DNA from: Roseofilum acuticapitatum BLCC-M154
Lineage (GTDB): Bacteria; Cyanobacteriota; Cyanobacteriia; Cyanobacteriales; Desertifilaceae
Direction: 5' to 3'
Assembly: GCF_030068475.1 (NCBI RefSeq)
Contig: NZ_JAQOSP010000109.1
Coordinates: 90,487 to 154,486 of the forward strand
DNA length: 64,000 nucleotides
Of the stretch, positions 18,796 through 27,389 are shown one piece after another. How positions within the stretch are numbered: position 1 is the stretch's first letter; every line of letters begins with the position of its first letter. Made by a program: the position numbers and the translations under genes. The notes below the pieces were generated by a model. It had not been told where the DNA came from, searched no databases, and saw only the letters and a list, made by a program, of their open reading frames with translations.

Positions 18796-18931
18796 AAGAA
18801 ACCCTGGGGTCAAAGAAACCCTGTTTCTTAAAGAAACCGGGTTTCTGGTCTACGCAGGTTTCTGGTCTACGCAGGTTTCTGGTCTTCATGGGCTGCGATA
18901 AAATAGGGGAGGTGGTAGAAACCCGGTTTCT
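18796..18931. repeat. Cluster of REP-like arms between the CHAT gene and the next gene
   Basis: A full hairpin lies at 18814-18846 (AGAAACCCTGTTTCTT and AAGAAACCGGGTTTCT). It is followed by three copies of GGTTTCTGGTCTACGCA-like arms and a final AGAAACCCGGTTTCT ending four bases before the ATG at 18935. Confidence 0.8.
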
Positions 18932-18934
18932 GAT

Positions 18935-19273
18935 ATGACTGATGAAGAATATATGCAAGCGTTTCTCCAAGTCTGGGAAACGAACCCGAATAATATCTTT
19001 ACTACGTCTGGAGCGATGAAAGGTTTGCCAGCCCTGAATACGCTGGTGGTGGAGTCAAAAGATGAGTCTAATGAGGTGTTTGCCGATAAACTGGGCCAGT
19101 GGTGTTCTGATTATCCGAAATTGAGCGATCAGGTGTTTGCCGCTCACAACCGCAAGTTTAAATTCAAGAAGGATAGTCCTAAACCCCAGACGCAACCGGA
19201 TAAAACCCTGGATAATCATTATCCGCAAATCCCGGAGAGTTTGCGTAAGCGCATTCTTCAGTCAGATGGTTAA
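18935..19273 (+). CDS. Small protein of the CHAT operon, 112 residues
   Basis: The acidic N-terminal part reads TDEEYMQAFLQVWETNP, and the middle has ALNTLVVESKDESNEVFADK. The C-terminal half is Lys/Pro-rich and probably flexible. It has no signal peptide or membrane segment. Position and size fit the small associated protein that I recall from CATRA-type (caspase and TPR repeat associated) conflict systems, but I cannot confirm the family by sequence. The ATG at 18935 lies directly behind a REP-like arm, which leaves little room for a normal ribosome site. Confidence 0.7.
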   Translation: MTDEEYMQAFLQVWETNPNNIFTTSGAMKGLPALNTLVVESKDESNEVFADKLGQWCSDYPKLSDQVFAAHNRKFKFKKDSPKPQTQPDKTLDNHYPQIPESLRKRILQSDG

Positions 19274-19447
19274 ATTTAGCCTTTTCAATGGATTTCCGCA
19301 AGGGGACATGGATGACTATAGACTCGGTTTTGCCCTCTCCCTTTCATATCCGCTTTGCGGAAAATCCCTCTCCCACGGGAGAGGGACTTTGCTCCCCTTC
19401 TCCTGCGGGAGAAGGGGTTGGGGGATGAGGGGCACACGGTTGAACTG

Positions 19448-20824
19448 ATGCAAAAATCCTCTCTATCTCTTATGAATTCTACTCCTGCTCCGCTTGTTCT
19501 CGCGCCTAATGTCTATTTGTTCGCCTATCAACTGTGTCAGAAGGGGAAGGATCACCTGTTTTGGACGGAGTGCGATCGCCTCTTAGAGCCGTTTGGGGTA
19601 AGCTTAAAGGATGAGCAAGAGGAAATTGAGTTCAATTCATCGGCTCTTGTTTCAGGTTCCGCCCAAGCCTGGCAACTGAAAGATAGTTACTGTTTATTTT
19701 TTAATCTAGGCTATGAGGATGATCGAGAGAATTTAGAGAAAGTCTCCCTTGATGAACTGGGGAAAATTCTTAAGCCTAATGCTATTCTACATCATTTTAC
19801 CAATCCAGGCAAAAAAACGTTTTTTCTGGGCAATACCCTGATTCTTACGGCCTATATTCCCAGCCCGAATAAACAACGCGACCCTGATTATTTACAGAGT
19901 CTAGCCAATAGCTGTTTTACCGGATTATTTGACCCGGATGAGTTGCAGTTATATGAATCCGGTGAGTTGTTTGGTAACTCAATTTTTGCCTATGACAACC
20001 GGGATAAAACCGGCGGCGATCGCCATGTTCTGATCTGGCTCTTCCGGGATGAACAAGCGCACGATGCGGTAAATCAATGCTTACCGTTGCTGACGGATTT
20101 GCTCTTTTATCGCACAAAAATTGTGAAAGCGTTTGCAGATAGTCGCGAGATTTACCAAGGTTTGAAGCAAGGCTATGGAAACATCGAAGAAACCCTAGAT
20201 GATTTGCAAATAAAACTCGATAATCGACAGTCTAATGATTTAACCAAGGACGATCTGGCGGACTTCAAGGGTCAACTGAAAAATCTAACGAAAGAATCGT
20301 TACCCTATCGGCGCTTTCTGCGAAAGATGGATGATTTTGGCAATACCATTCAAACCAACTTAAAAAACTATGATTACAAGTTGGATGAAATAGCTCAAAC
20401 CTTAAACCTTGCTCCTGAAAAATTGGGATTGTTCTATGAATTTGCCCAGGAGACTGCACCCTATTACCATGCCCAAATTCAAACCAATTTAAGCTATTTT
20501 GCCGATGGCACGGAGTTGGTGGATCAGGCGATCGCCACCATTCGCGGTTTAGTGGAGATCGAACAAGCCGAGAGCGATCGCATCTTACAACAGCAAAACG
20601 AAGCTTTGCAAAACGAAATTCAGGCGATCGGTGTGGGTATCGCTGCGGGGGCGATCGTCGCTTCAACCTCTGGTTTAATGACTGAACCCTGGGATTTCCA
20701 GAATCTCAAACAATTAGAATGGCAATTTCCCCTGCCCTTTCTGGTTGCTTTAGTCGGGAGTTTTCTTTGTTCTTTTAGTGCTTGGAAATTGGCCCGAAGA
20801 TGGATTAAACATCAGCGTAACTGA
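19448..20824 (+). CDS. CHAT-operon effector-like protein with C-terminal membrane segments (CATRA-like)
   Basis: About 458 residues from ATG 19448; an in-frame extension to 19355 would translate a dispersed hairpin repeat and is rejected. The first 200 residues are a globular alpha/beta region (APNVYLFAYQLCQKGKDHLF). The middle (about 215-400) is helical and coiled-coil-like (LDDLQIKLDNRQSNDLT). Near the C terminus two hydrophobic segments (GVGIAAGAIVASTSGLM and FPLPFLVALVGSFLCSFSAW) flank a short loop. This layout, next to a TPR-CHAT gene and a small gene, matches the CATRA-type conflict modules as I recall them. In those, a CHAT peptidase is thought to act on a membrane-embedding partner. 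Function is inferred from context only. Confidence 0.7.
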   Translation: MQKSSLSLMNSTPAPLVLAPNVYLFAYQLCQKGKDHLFWTECDRLLEPFGVSLKDEQEEIEFNSSALVSGSAQAWQLKDSYCLFFNLGYEDDRENLEKVSLDELGKILKPNAILHHFTNPGKKTFFLGNTLILTAYIPSPNKQRDPDYLQSLANSCFTGLFDPDELQLYESGELFGNSIFAYDNRDKTGGDRHVLIWLFRDEQAHDAVNQCLPLLTDLLFYRTKIVKAFADSREIYQGLKQGYGNIEETLDDLQIKLDNRQSNDLTKDDLADFKGQLKNLTKESLPYRRFLRKMDDFGNTIQTNLKNYDYKLDEIAQTLNLAPEKLGLFYEFAQETAPYYHAQIQTNLSYFADGTELVDQAIATIRGLVEIEQAESDRILQQQNEALQNEIQAIGVGIAAGAIVASTSGLMTEPWDFQNLKQLEWQFPLPFLVALVGSFLCSFSAWKLARRWIKHQRN

Positions 20825-21082
20825 GAACCCCTCAAATCGAGCCAAGAAAAACACTTCCTGAAGAATGTAAAGTTTTATGTCGAGATTCAACACTTCTGGT
20901 TTTAAGGGTTTTAGGAGATGTCTAATGAGTTAGCCTCTCTGCATATTCCGCAAATGATTGTGATGCGAGAACTAATCCCAGATCGGGCAGCGCAAGAATT
21001 TCTCAAGGGTTTTCAGATTAAGGGTGAGTGATGGAAAGACTGGTAAACCTGCCCCTACTATGGATTTTGAGGGGGATTAAAC
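20825..21082. other. Intergenic region upstream of rplU
   Basis: This region contains the CHAT-like relic (20918-21031). No other gene or repeat is evident; the rplU promoter starts at 21083. Confidence 0.5.
20918..21031 (+). pseudogene. Relic of a CHAT-domain gene
   Basis: A 37-codon frame contains IPQMIVMRELIPDRAAQEFL, which matches the late CHAT-domain segment of many cyanobacterial caspase-like proteins (pattern IPQ-IVMRE-PD-AQEFL). Everything else of such a gene is gone. Located directly behind the CHAT operon, it suggests that a second CHAT gene was once here. Confidence 0.5.
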
Positions 21083-21111
21083 TTGACAAAAAGTTGGTTA
21101 AGGTAGATAAT
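21083..21111 (+). promoter_or_regulatory. Sigma70-type promoter of rplU-rpmA
   Basis: TTGACA (21083-21088), a 17-base spacer and GATAAT (21106-21111) give a near-consensus promoter. Transcription would begin near 21118 and leave a leader of about 95 bases before rplU. That leader contains a possible hairpin (GCTGGCTACAACCAGC, around 21165) and may be a regulatory r-protein leader. Confidence 0.75.
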
Positions 21112-21213
21112 GTTAGATTGTCTGCTTAATCCCTGCTCGGATCAGGTAAAAGCATCCCCAAATGCTGGCTACAACCAGCTACCTGTACGGCAACCTGAAG
21201 GAACCGATATCCC

Positions 21214-21582
21214 ATGAGTTACGCAATTATTGAAACGGGCGGCAAGCAATTACGGGTAGAACCCGGTCGCTTTTATGACATTGAACTGTTGGCGGTGGAA
21301 CCGGAACAAACGGTTTCGATTGACCAGGTGTTGTATATCCAACATGGTGATGATGTCCATGTTGGTCAGCCTCTGGTGAGTGGCGCGACGGTGGAAGGAA
21401 CGGTAATGCGTCATTTCCGCGATCGCAAGGTTTTAGTCTATAAGATGAAACCGAAAAAGAAAACCCGCAAAAAACGCGGACATCGCCAAGAACGCACTCG
21501 TTTGATGATTAATTCTATTAATGTCAATGGAGAAGTGTTAGCCTCAACTCCAGCGTCTGCTGAAGCTTCTTCTGAGGCTTAA
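21214..21582 (+). CDS. rplU: 50S ribosomal protein L21
   Basis: The 122-residue protein starts [18 protein letters not shown] and has the basic L21 signature [14 protein letters not shown], which binds 23S rRNA. Its length is usual plus a short Ala/Ser/Glu tail typical of cyanobacteria. It precedes rpmA by 51 bases in the conserved rplU-rpmA operon. Confidence 0.97.
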   Translation: MSYAIIETGGKQLRVEPGRFYDIELLAVEPEQTVSIDQVLYIQHGDDVHVGQPLVSGATVEGTVMRHFRDRKVLVYKMKPKKKTRKKRGHRQERTRLMINSINVNGEVLASTPASAEASSEA

Positions 21583-21633
21583 TTGCGGTAAGCTTTGTAC
21601 ACTAGATAATAGATAATCGATCTCAAAACTCCT

Positions 21634-21900
21634 ATGGCTCATAAGAAAGGAACTGGAAGTACACGAAACGGCCGTGACTCGAACGCCCAACGCTTGGGTG
21701 TGAAACGCTATGGTGGACAAAGTGTCCTCGCGGGCAATATTCTTGTTCGTCAAAGAGGAACGACTTTCCATGCGGGTAAAAATGTGGGTGTGGGCCGGGA
21801 TTACACCCTGTTTGCTCTGACTGATGGTATCGTTACGTTTGAGCGTAATGGTCGATATCGTAAGAAAGTGAGTGTTTATCCGGCTGAAGCGACTTCGTAG
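21634..21900 (+). CDS. rpmA: 50S ribosomal protein L27
   Basis: The 88-residue protein begins [17 protein letters not shown] and contains GVKRYGGQ and ILVRQRGT, the standard L27 features near the peptidyl transferase centre. The N terminus is the short form that needs no processing. It is co-transcribed with rplU. Confidence 0.97.
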   Translation: MAHKKGTGSTRNGRDSNAQRLGVKRYGGQSVLAGNILVRQRGTTFHAGKNVGVGRDYTLFALTDGIVTFERNGRYRKKVSVYPAEATS

Positions 21901-21914
21901 GTTGAATGGGTTTC

Positions 21915-22064
21915 ATATCAAGTCCGGTTATTCATGTCCGCGAAGCGGAAACACCCTAATTAAAGGTCTAGGGAGCGAGACGCTCCCACTCCAGTAAGAT
22001 CAAGGGATTCTAGGAGTGCGGGCATCTTGCCCGCTTCTCTTTTCCCGTTCACCGGATTTGATAT
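21915..22064. mobile_element. MITE-like element, family A, copy 5 (inverted orientation)
   Basis: 150 bp between ATATCAAGTCCGG and CGGATTTGATAT. The internal order of hairpins (CCGCGAAGCGG first, then GGGAGCGAGACGCTCCC, then GCGGGCATCTTGCCCGC) is reversed relative to the other copies. It lies between two convergent genes and may serve both as 3' end structure. Confidence 0.8.
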
Positions 22065-22075
22065 TACTGAGATTT

Positions 22076-22969
22076 TTAAGTAGTGGCATCAAAGTCTTGG
22101 GTTTTGAGAATGACCATGTTGTTGCCCACTAAGGAGTTACGGGCTAATAAATAACCTTGAAGATCGAGGATTTCTAAACGGGTAAAGTCGAGTTTGCGGG
22201 CACGCTTGAACATATCGTTTGCAAGACGCTTTTGTTGCTCTAAGGGTAATTCATACCAGCGCCGATCGACTTTTAGCACGAGAAGACTATTCAAGAAATC
22301 GGCTTGCAGAGAATCAATTAAACCCTCTTCATATTTTTGGGTTAATTGGTTAACTTGCTCTTGAATGGTGACGATTAACCGTTGTTCGGGGGTGAGAATG
22401 GGAGGGGGCGCAATTTCTACGGGAATGGGTTCGTTGGTTTCTTCTTCCTCAAGGGGTTTTTCTGTTTCTGGGGGTTCAGGTTCTGCGCTGATGTCTTCTT
22501 CAACAGATTCAGAAACCGGTTCTGGACTCTCTTCAGGGATAGGTTCGGGTTCGGTATCCTCTGGAGGTGCTTCGGGTTCTGATGGGATCTCTGGTACTTC
22601 TATTTCTGGTTCTTCAATGGTTTCTGTCGGTTCTGGGGGTTCGGGGAGTTGCGCGAGTTCTGGAGCAGGACGGGGAATGAGGGAAACGGAGAGGATCAGA
22701 GAGAGGGTGATGACTGCACCGATGAGCAAACTGAGGTCAAAATCATTGATGGTGCTATTCCAGGGATCGGATAACTTTCCACGCACCCATGCTAAGAGTT
22801 GATCCCAGAGGGGAAATATGGGCTGTTGGGGAGTGGAAAGGGGTGGGGTTTCTAGGCGATCGGCGATCGCCTGCAAACGGGTAATGAGCGATCGCAAGAT
22901 CTTCAGCATTTGCCGTTTCAGCCAAGAGGGACGCTCTTCTGGTGGAGAATGAGAAGGTTGTCGTGCCAT
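22076..22969 (-). CDS. Pro/Glu-rich single-span membrane protein
   Basis: The 297-residue protein has a basic N terminus, one transmembrane helix near residues 78-98 (LLIGAVITLSLILSVSL), and then an extended acidic Pro/Glu region of about 90 residues (PEPPEPTETIEEPEIE and similar). A folded C-terminal domain follows (about 195-297; LIVTIQEQVNQLTQKY). The Pro/Glu stretch looks like a spacer through the periplasm or peptidoglycan. I recognise it as a cyanobacterial protein of unknown function. Confidence 0.7.
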   Translation of the reverse strand: MARQPSHSPPEERPSWLKRQMLKILRSLITRLQAIADRLETPPLSTPQQPIFPLWDQLLAWVRGKLSDPWNSTINDFDLSLLIGAVITLSLILSVSLIPRPAPELAQLPEPPEPTETIEEPEIEVPEIPSEPEAPPEDTEPEPIPEESPEPVSESVEEDISAEPEPPETEKPLEEEETNEPIPVEIAPPPILTPEQRLIVTIQEQVNQLTQKYEEGLIDSLQADFLNSLLVLKVDRRWYELPLEQQKRLANDMFKRARKLDFTRLEILDLQGYLLARNSLVGNNMVILKTQDFDATT

Positions 22970-23068
22970 AATTTCCCTGCATTAAAACCAATGTCTTAAT
23001 TTAGCATTGTATGAAGCATTAAACCTGAAAAAATGGCTCATGATGTAATCAGGAAATAAATGCTCCAT

Positions 23069-23620
23069 TTAATCAAATTCTGGGGCCCAGATTTCTACCA
23101 CGGGTAATTCCCATCCAGGGAGCAATTCTGGAACAGTGAAAACATCTCCATCCCCTAACGTTATCGGGTCTTGATTGAGTCGATAAACCTCCATTGTCCG
23201 AGTTCTCGGATCGACCAATACTCCTACCTGAGTTCCTAATGCGATGAATTCTTGGATTTTCTGGCGCAATTTGTCGATATTATCCGTTCTCGACTTCACT
23301 TCAAACATGAGATCCGGCACTAATTCGGCATACCCTTCCGTAGTGCGCGGTAAACGTTGAGCCAGGATAAAAGAAGCATCCGGTGCGCGAACATCTCCAT
23401 CAGCATTGGGTAAACGAAAGCCACCACTAGAACCCGATACCCGACCTAAGCGACGAGGACGCACCCAATTCCGAAGTTGGGCGGCAATTTCGATGCCAAC
23501 TTCTTCTGATTCTAATCCGGAAGGACTCATACAGATAATTTCTCCTTGAACTAATTCCATCCGATAGTTGGGATGCTGGGTTTGGAGATATTCTAGGTCT
23601 TTGATGGTTAATTTAGGCAT
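23069..23620 (-). CDS. Uma2 family (DUF820) putative endonuclease
   Basis: The 183-residue protein has the Uma2 layout: IKDLEYLQTQHPNYRMELVQ at the N terminus, APDASFI (catalytic Asp) and LMFEVKSRTD (Glu-x-Lys) of the PD-(D/E)XK fold, then GVLVDPRTRTMEVYR. Uma2 proteins are very numerous in cyanobacteria; their biological role is unsettled. It stands alone on the minus strand. Confidence 0.85.
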   Translation of the reverse strand: MPKLTIKDLEYLQTQHPNYRMELVQGEIICMSPSGLESEEVGIEIAAQLRNWVRPRRLGRVSGSSGGFRLPNADGDVRAPDASFILAQRLPRTTEGYAELVPDLMFEVKSRTDNIDKLRQKIQEFIALGTQVGVLVDPRTRTMEVYRLNQDPITLGDGDVFTVPELLPGWELPVVEIWAPEFD

Positions 23621-23745
23621 AGGGTTTGCAGTGTTAGCTTGATATGTGATTCTAATAGGTAGCGCTTTGGAGGATATGACGTTTGCTCAAATCTGATAAT
23701 TTTGTATACTACTGACTATAATATCATGTCAATTCAAGCAATGTT

Positions 23746-23973
23746 ATGTCACTACAAGAGGTTAAACAGCAAGTGGTAAAGCTCTCGGTTAGAGAACGTC
23801 TATCATTAGTCAGTTTTATTATCGAGTCTTTGCCAGAATTGAGGATTTCTACGGCAGAACGTTCTAGGGCAATTGAACAGATGCGAGGGTTATTAAAAAT
23901 AGATAAACCTGCACCGACTGATGAGGAAGTGAAGGCTATCCTAGAAGAGCGGCGGATAGACAAGTATCTTTAG
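23746..23973 (+). CDS. Addiction-module (VapB-like) antitoxin without toxin
   Basis: The 75-residue protein contains LSVRERLSLVSFIIESLPEL and ends in PTDEEVKAILEERRIDKYL, the usual ending of antitoxins whose stop overlaps a PIN toxin start. Here the toxin is absent: 30 bases after the stop the sequence switches to the duplicated glyQ leader. The loss coincides with the left boundary of the biosynthetic cluster. Confidence 0.7.
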   Translation: MSLQEVKQQVVKLSVRERLSLVSFIIESLPELRISTAERSRAIEQMRGLLKIDKPAPTDEEVKAILEERRIDKYL

Positions 23974-24003
23974 GCAAAATTAAAACAGCAGCTTTTCTAA
24001 ATT

Positions 24004-24085
24004 CCCCTTTTGGGAGACAATAGAGACTGTTGTGCTTGTCGAGGAAAGTTGGGGCATGAATTTTCAGTCAGTCATCGCTACCTTA
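24004..24085 (+). repeat. Left copy of the duplicated glyQ leader and first codons
   Basis: About 82 bases are repeated at about 30035-30116 in direct orientation. The last 47 bases (24039-24085 and 30070-30116) are identical and include GAGGAAAGTTGGGGC, the ATG and the first ten glyQ codons. The upstream half differs at several positions. The pair brackets the DpgA-like cluster exactly. Confidence 0.9.
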
Positions 24086-24145
24086 GTCCTAGCCCAAAAC
24101 CTGGTAAAAATTGAGGGTTGGGCAATACCGGAGACAGAAAAGTGA
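24056..24145 (+). pseudogene. glyQ 5' fragment, fused to unrelated sequence
   Basis: From ATG 24056 the frame reads [10 protein letters not shown], identical to the start of GlyQ at 30087, and then diverges (VLAQNLVKIEG) to a TGA at 24143-24145. The stop overlaps the GTG start of the aldehyde dehydrogenase (GTGA). If translated, this 29-residue leader would couple translation into the cluster. Confidence 0.75.
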
Positions 24146-25554
24146 ATACTACGAATCATCAAACCGAATTAGACAAAATTCAACAGGAAGTCCATCTGTT
24201 ATTAGAGAGAGCAGAAAAGGCAGCTCATGTTTTTAGTCGCTATCCGACAAAACAAGTGAAACAAATTGTCGAGGCAATGGTTGAAGCTGGCAAAGAAAAG
24301 GCTGAATTTTATGCGGAATGGTTGGTCAGTGAAACAGGATCCGGTAATGTCAGTGATAATGTAAAAAAGAATCTGGATTGTTCGGTTGGATTGCTAAATC
24401 GATATCGGATTGCTGATTTTATCGAGCCTAAGATTGATGAAGAAAAGAAGATCATGAGCTTTCCGAAACCGGCAGGAGTCATAGCCGCCTTAATCCCCAG
24501 TACTAATCCCGTGATGACGGTCTATTACAAGGCGATTATCAGTGTGATGACCCGCAATGCGATTATTTTTTCTCCTCATCCTGCGGGACAAAATTGCTCG
24601 ATTCACGTTGTAGATTTAATGGCAGAAGTCGCGGAACAAGCAGGCGCACCATCCGGAGTAATTCAGACGATTCGCCAACCCAGCCTTCTCGCTCTGAATG
24701 CTTTAATGGCATCCCCCAAAATTAGCGCGATTTTAGCAACTGGGGGCCCCAAACGAGTCCGGGAGGCTTATCGGTCCGGGAATCCTGCGATGGGGATGGG
24801 GCCGGGAAATGTCCCCTGTTTCGTACATGAGTCTGCTGATATTGAGAGAGCAGCCGCACAAATTATCACCAGTAACAGTTTCGATCACGCGCTTCCCTGT
24901 GTTTGTGAATCGGTTGTGTTGGCCGATCGCACTATTGCTCCCCAACTCAAGGTCGCTTTAGGGCGATCGGGGGGATATTTTGTGACCGATGAAGCCGCCC
25001 AAAAACTACGCAATTACCTTTTTCTGGAAACTGGACTGAATCGCAAAGCCATTGGGAAAAGTGCCCTTTGGATTGCTCAACAAGTTGGTTTTTCTGTGCC
25101 GAAGGATACTAAAAGTTTGCTCGTGGAAATCCATGCGGTGGGCGATCGCGAACCCCTCAGCCAAGAGAAAATGTTTCCTGTGATGGGGTACATTCAAGTG
25201 GATGGCATAGAGGGGGCAATTGAGAGGGCTGTGGCAATGTTGGAGGCGATCGGTAAAGGTCACTCTGCGGTGATTCACAGTGACGATCCGGCGATCGTTG
25301 CCCGTTATGCGGCGGCTTTGCCCGTCTGCCGAATTGCAGTCAATACCCAAGGGGTTCAAGGCTCTAGTGGCGTTTCCACGAATCTGACGATGGGACCGGT
25401 GATTGGTACGGGATTCTTCGGGGGCAGTTCAGTGGATGATAATATCGGCCCTCAATACTTAGTACAGTGGTCTCGTGCGGCTTATCCGGCAGACTCGAAG
25501 GTTTCTCTGCAAGATAGGGCAGAGGCGATCGCCGAGTTATCTGGAGAGGCTTAA
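24142..25554 (+). CDS. CoA-acylating aldehyde dehydrogenase (EutE/PduP-like)
   Basis: About 470 residues from GTG 24142, chosen because GGAG lies 8 bases upstream; a TTG at 24118 is in frame. The family reduces an acyl-CoA to its aldehyde with NAD(P)H, or the reverse. Visible features are PAGVIAALIPSTNPVMTVYYK (split: PAGVIAALIP then STNPVMTVYY), the nucleotide-binding ILATGGPKRVREAYRSG and GMGPGNVPCFV. The catalytic Cys is C253 in FDHALPCVCES, with a second Cys two residues on. The C-terminal segment has TMGPVIGTGFFGGSS. It is the first gene of a tight operon with crotonases and a type III PKS. I infer it reduces the polyketide-derived aryl-acetyl-CoA, a role not established for the family. 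Confidence 0.85.
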   Translation: MNTTNHQTELDKIQQEVHLLLERAEKAAHVFSRYPTKQVKQIVEAMVEAGKEKAEFYAEWLVSETGSGNVSDNVKKNLDCSVGLLNRYRIADFIEPKIDEEKKIMSFPKPAGVIAALIPSTNPVMTVYYKAIISVMTRNAIIFSPHPAGQNCSIHVVDLMAEVAEQAGAPSGVIQTIRQPSLLALNALMASPKISAILATGGPKRVREAYRSGNPAMGMGPGNVPCFVHESADIERAAAQIITSNSFDHALPCVCESVVLADRTIAPQLKVALGRSGGYFVTDEAAQKLRNYLFLETGLNRKAIGKSALWIAQQVGFSVPKDTKSLLVEIHAVGDREPLSQEKMFPVMGYIQVDGIEGAIERAVAMLEAIGKGHSAVIHSDDPAIVARYAAALPVCRIAVNTQGVQGSSGVSTNLTMGPVIGTGFFGGSSVDDNIGPQYLVQWSRAAYPADSKVSLQDRAEAIAELSGEA

Positions 25555-25558
25555 ACCC

Positions 25559-26290
25559 ATGACAGAGCTTTCGGGTACAGTGCAAATGAAACGAGTGGGA
25601 GAAGCAAACAATATCGCTCTCTTCGTCCTCGATCGCCCAGAAAAAGCGAATGCTTATCACGATAGGATGATTCGCCAGTTCGCAGAACAGTACGCTGAAG
25701 CTCTGAGCGATCGCACCATTCGCGTGGGTATTGTGACGGGAGCCGGAGAGAAAGTTTTTTGCGCTGGTGCTGATATTTCCAGTTTAGGTGATCGCTCCTA
25801 TGCCGATGGATTAAACTTACAGAGTCGGCAGCTTTTTGATAATTGGGCTAATGCGCCTTGGCCAACGATCGCCGCGATTCAAGGGCCAGCCATTGCCGGG
25901 GGGTTAGAATTGGCTCTAGCTTGTGATTTTCGCATCTGTAGCCCTGGGAGTTGGTTCTCGCTACCTGAAGTCGATTTAGGCTTAATTCCGGCTGCTGGGG
26001 GAGTGCGTCGGCTGACTAAATTGGTGAACGAAGCGAGGGCAAAAGTGATCGTTCTCTTTGGGCAAAAAGTGGATAGTGCCACAGCGCTACAGTGGGGACT
26101 GGTTTCTCAAATCAGCGATCGCCTCTGGGAGGACACCCTTCACCTTGCCGAAACTGTAGCTCAACGAGATCCCCTGGCGATGCACCTGGCGAAACTGGCC
26201 ATCCAATCGGTTCATGGGAGTTTGGGAGATAAAACTGTCGAAGCCGTTGCCCAAGCATTACTCTACCAGCGAAAAATAGAGACACAATAG
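25559..26290 (+). CDS. Enoyl-CoA hydratase/isomerase (DpgD-like crotonase)
   Basis: The 243-residue protein starts at ATG 25559, four bases after the preceding stop. It has the oxyanion-hole motif FCAGADISSLG, the segment GGLELALACDFRIC with the first catalytic Glu, and LPEVDLGLIPAAGG with the second Glu, so it should be an active hydratase/dehydratase. In glycopeptide antibiotic pathways DpgB and DpgD, two crotonases, help DpgA convert its linear tetraketide into 3,5-dihydroxyphenylacetyl-CoA by dehydration. By position and intact active site this protein is the likely DpgD counterpart. A general fatty-acid role is less likely in this operon. Confidence 0.8.
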   Translation: MTELSGTVQMKRVGEANNIALFVLDRPEKANAYHDRMIRQFAEQYAEALSDRTIRVGIVTGAGEKVFCAGADISSLGDRSYADGLNLQSRQLFDNWANAPWPTIAAIQGPAIAGGLELALACDFRICSPGSWFSLPEVDLGLIPAAGGVRRLTKLVNEARAKVIVLFGQKVDSATALQWGLVSQISDRLWEDTLHLAETVAQRDPLAMHLAKLAIQSVHGSLGDKTVEAVAQALLYQRKIETQ

Positions 26291-26294
26291 CATT

Positions 26295-27386
26295 ATGGTC
26301 GCGCCCAAATCACTCATGCAATCTTCCGTAACTTCTTCCAAATTTCCCCGACTTATTGCGATCGGTACTGCCACTCCTCCACACAAATACACTCAGGCCG
26401 ATGTATTAAAAATTTTCAATATCACTAATCCAAAAACTCGCAAAATTTTCAGTAATTCTCATATCAAATCCCGTCACCTTTGTTTACCCAAACCCAATCA
26501 AGAGGGTCAGAGGGTGCAAGAAAGCCAAGGGGATTTACTAGAGAAACACAAAAAGATGGCGCTAGATATTGGACAGTCAGCCATCAAAAAAGCATTAGAA
26601 AAAGCTGGACTGAATCCTCAAGATATTGATTACATCAGTGTCGTCTCCACCACAGGTTTGCTCTGTCCGAGCCTGAGCGCACTTTATATCAAAGAGATGG
26701 GGATGCGTCAGAACATTTATCGGATTGATATTGTTGGCATGGGCTGCAATGCAGGATTAAATGGTCTTCAACCGGTCGTCAATTTTTGTGCCCTCAATCC
26801 AGAGGCGATCGGTCTCCTCCTTTGTGTTGAAGTCTGTTCTGCCATGTATGCAATTGATGATACCTTCAGTACAGCAGTGGTCAATTCGTTATTTGGAGAT
26901 GGTGCAGCCGCCGCGATCGTTTCTGGCCGAGCTTTTCCCGGATTATCCACTGGGCCCAAAATTCTGGGCTTCAGCTCCCACATCATGCCAGAGGCGATCG
27001 ATGCTATACGGCTTGATTGGCAAGCAACCCACTATGCCTTATATTTGGATCGACAAATTCCTTATCTTTTGGGACGGAATGTTAAAATTCCTGTGGATCG
27101 CTTGCTCGATCGCTTCAATCGCAAACGCCGAGATATTCAGCATTGGGTGATTCATTCCGGGGGGCGCAAAGTGATCGATTCGATCAAATATGCTTTAAAT
27201 ATTACCGAGCATGATGTTCGCCATACCACCCATATCCTGCAAAATTATGGTAATTTATCTTCGGCCTCTTTTCTCTTCTCTCACGAACGACTATTGCAGG
27301 AAGGCGTTGCTCAGGAGGGAGAGTCTGTCATCATGATGACGATGGGACCGGGTTCGACGATTGAATGCTGCTTGGGGGAATTTTAA
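26295..27386 (+). CDS. Type III polyketide synthase, DpgA-like (3,5-dihydroxyphenylacetyl-CoA synthase candidate)
   Basis: The 363-residue thiolase-fold enzyme has the full chalcone-synthase triad: Cys151 in GMGCNAGLNGL, His287 in VIHSGGRKVID and Asn320 in NYGNLSSASFLF. The GMGCNAGLN motif and the flanking crotonase genes point to DpgA. That enzyme condenses four malonyl-CoA units and cyclises them to 3,5-dihydroxyphenylacetyl-CoA, rather than plant-type or alkylresorcinol synthases. The spacing of 4 bp to the preceding gene and 3 bp to the following one means translational coupling. The start at ATG 26295 is followed by another Met at codon 8. Substrate and product are inferred from family and neighbours; an alkylresorcinol-type activity is the main alternative. 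Confidence 0.88.
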   Translation: MVAPKSLMQSSVTSSKFPRLIAIGTATPPHKYTQADVLKIFNITNPKTRKIFSNSHIKSRHLCLPKPNQEGQRVQESQGDLLEKHKKMALDIGQSAIKKALEKAGLNPQDIDYISVVSTTGLLCPSLSALYIKEMGMRQNIYRIDIVGMGCNAGLNGLQPVVNFCALNPEAIGLLLCVEVCSAMYAIDDTFSTAVVNSLFGDGAAAAIVSGRAFPGLSTGPKILGFSSHIMPEAIDAIRLDWQATHYALYLDRQIPYLLGRNVKIPVDRLLDRFNRKRRDIQHWVIHSGGRKVIDSIKYALNITEHDVRHTTHILQNYGNLSSASFLFSHERLLQEGVAQEGESVIMMTMGPGSTIECCLGEF

Positions 27387-27389
27387 GGC

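Noticed and set aside
19355..19447. N-terminal extension of the CHAT-operon membrane protein
   Set aside because: It would translate a dispersed CTCCCACGGGAGAG hairpin repeat; the ATG at 19448 is a better start.
22365..22802. Gly/Ser-rich plus-strand frame opposite the Pro/Glu-rich protein
   Set aside because: The Gly/Ser runs are the antisense of Pro/Glu codons; no start signal or family match.
24118..24141. TTG 24118 as the start of the aldehyde dehydrogenase
   Set aside because: GTG 24142 has GGAG at an 8-base spacing and overlaps the upstream stop; the extra eight codons lie in the glyQ-fusion leader.
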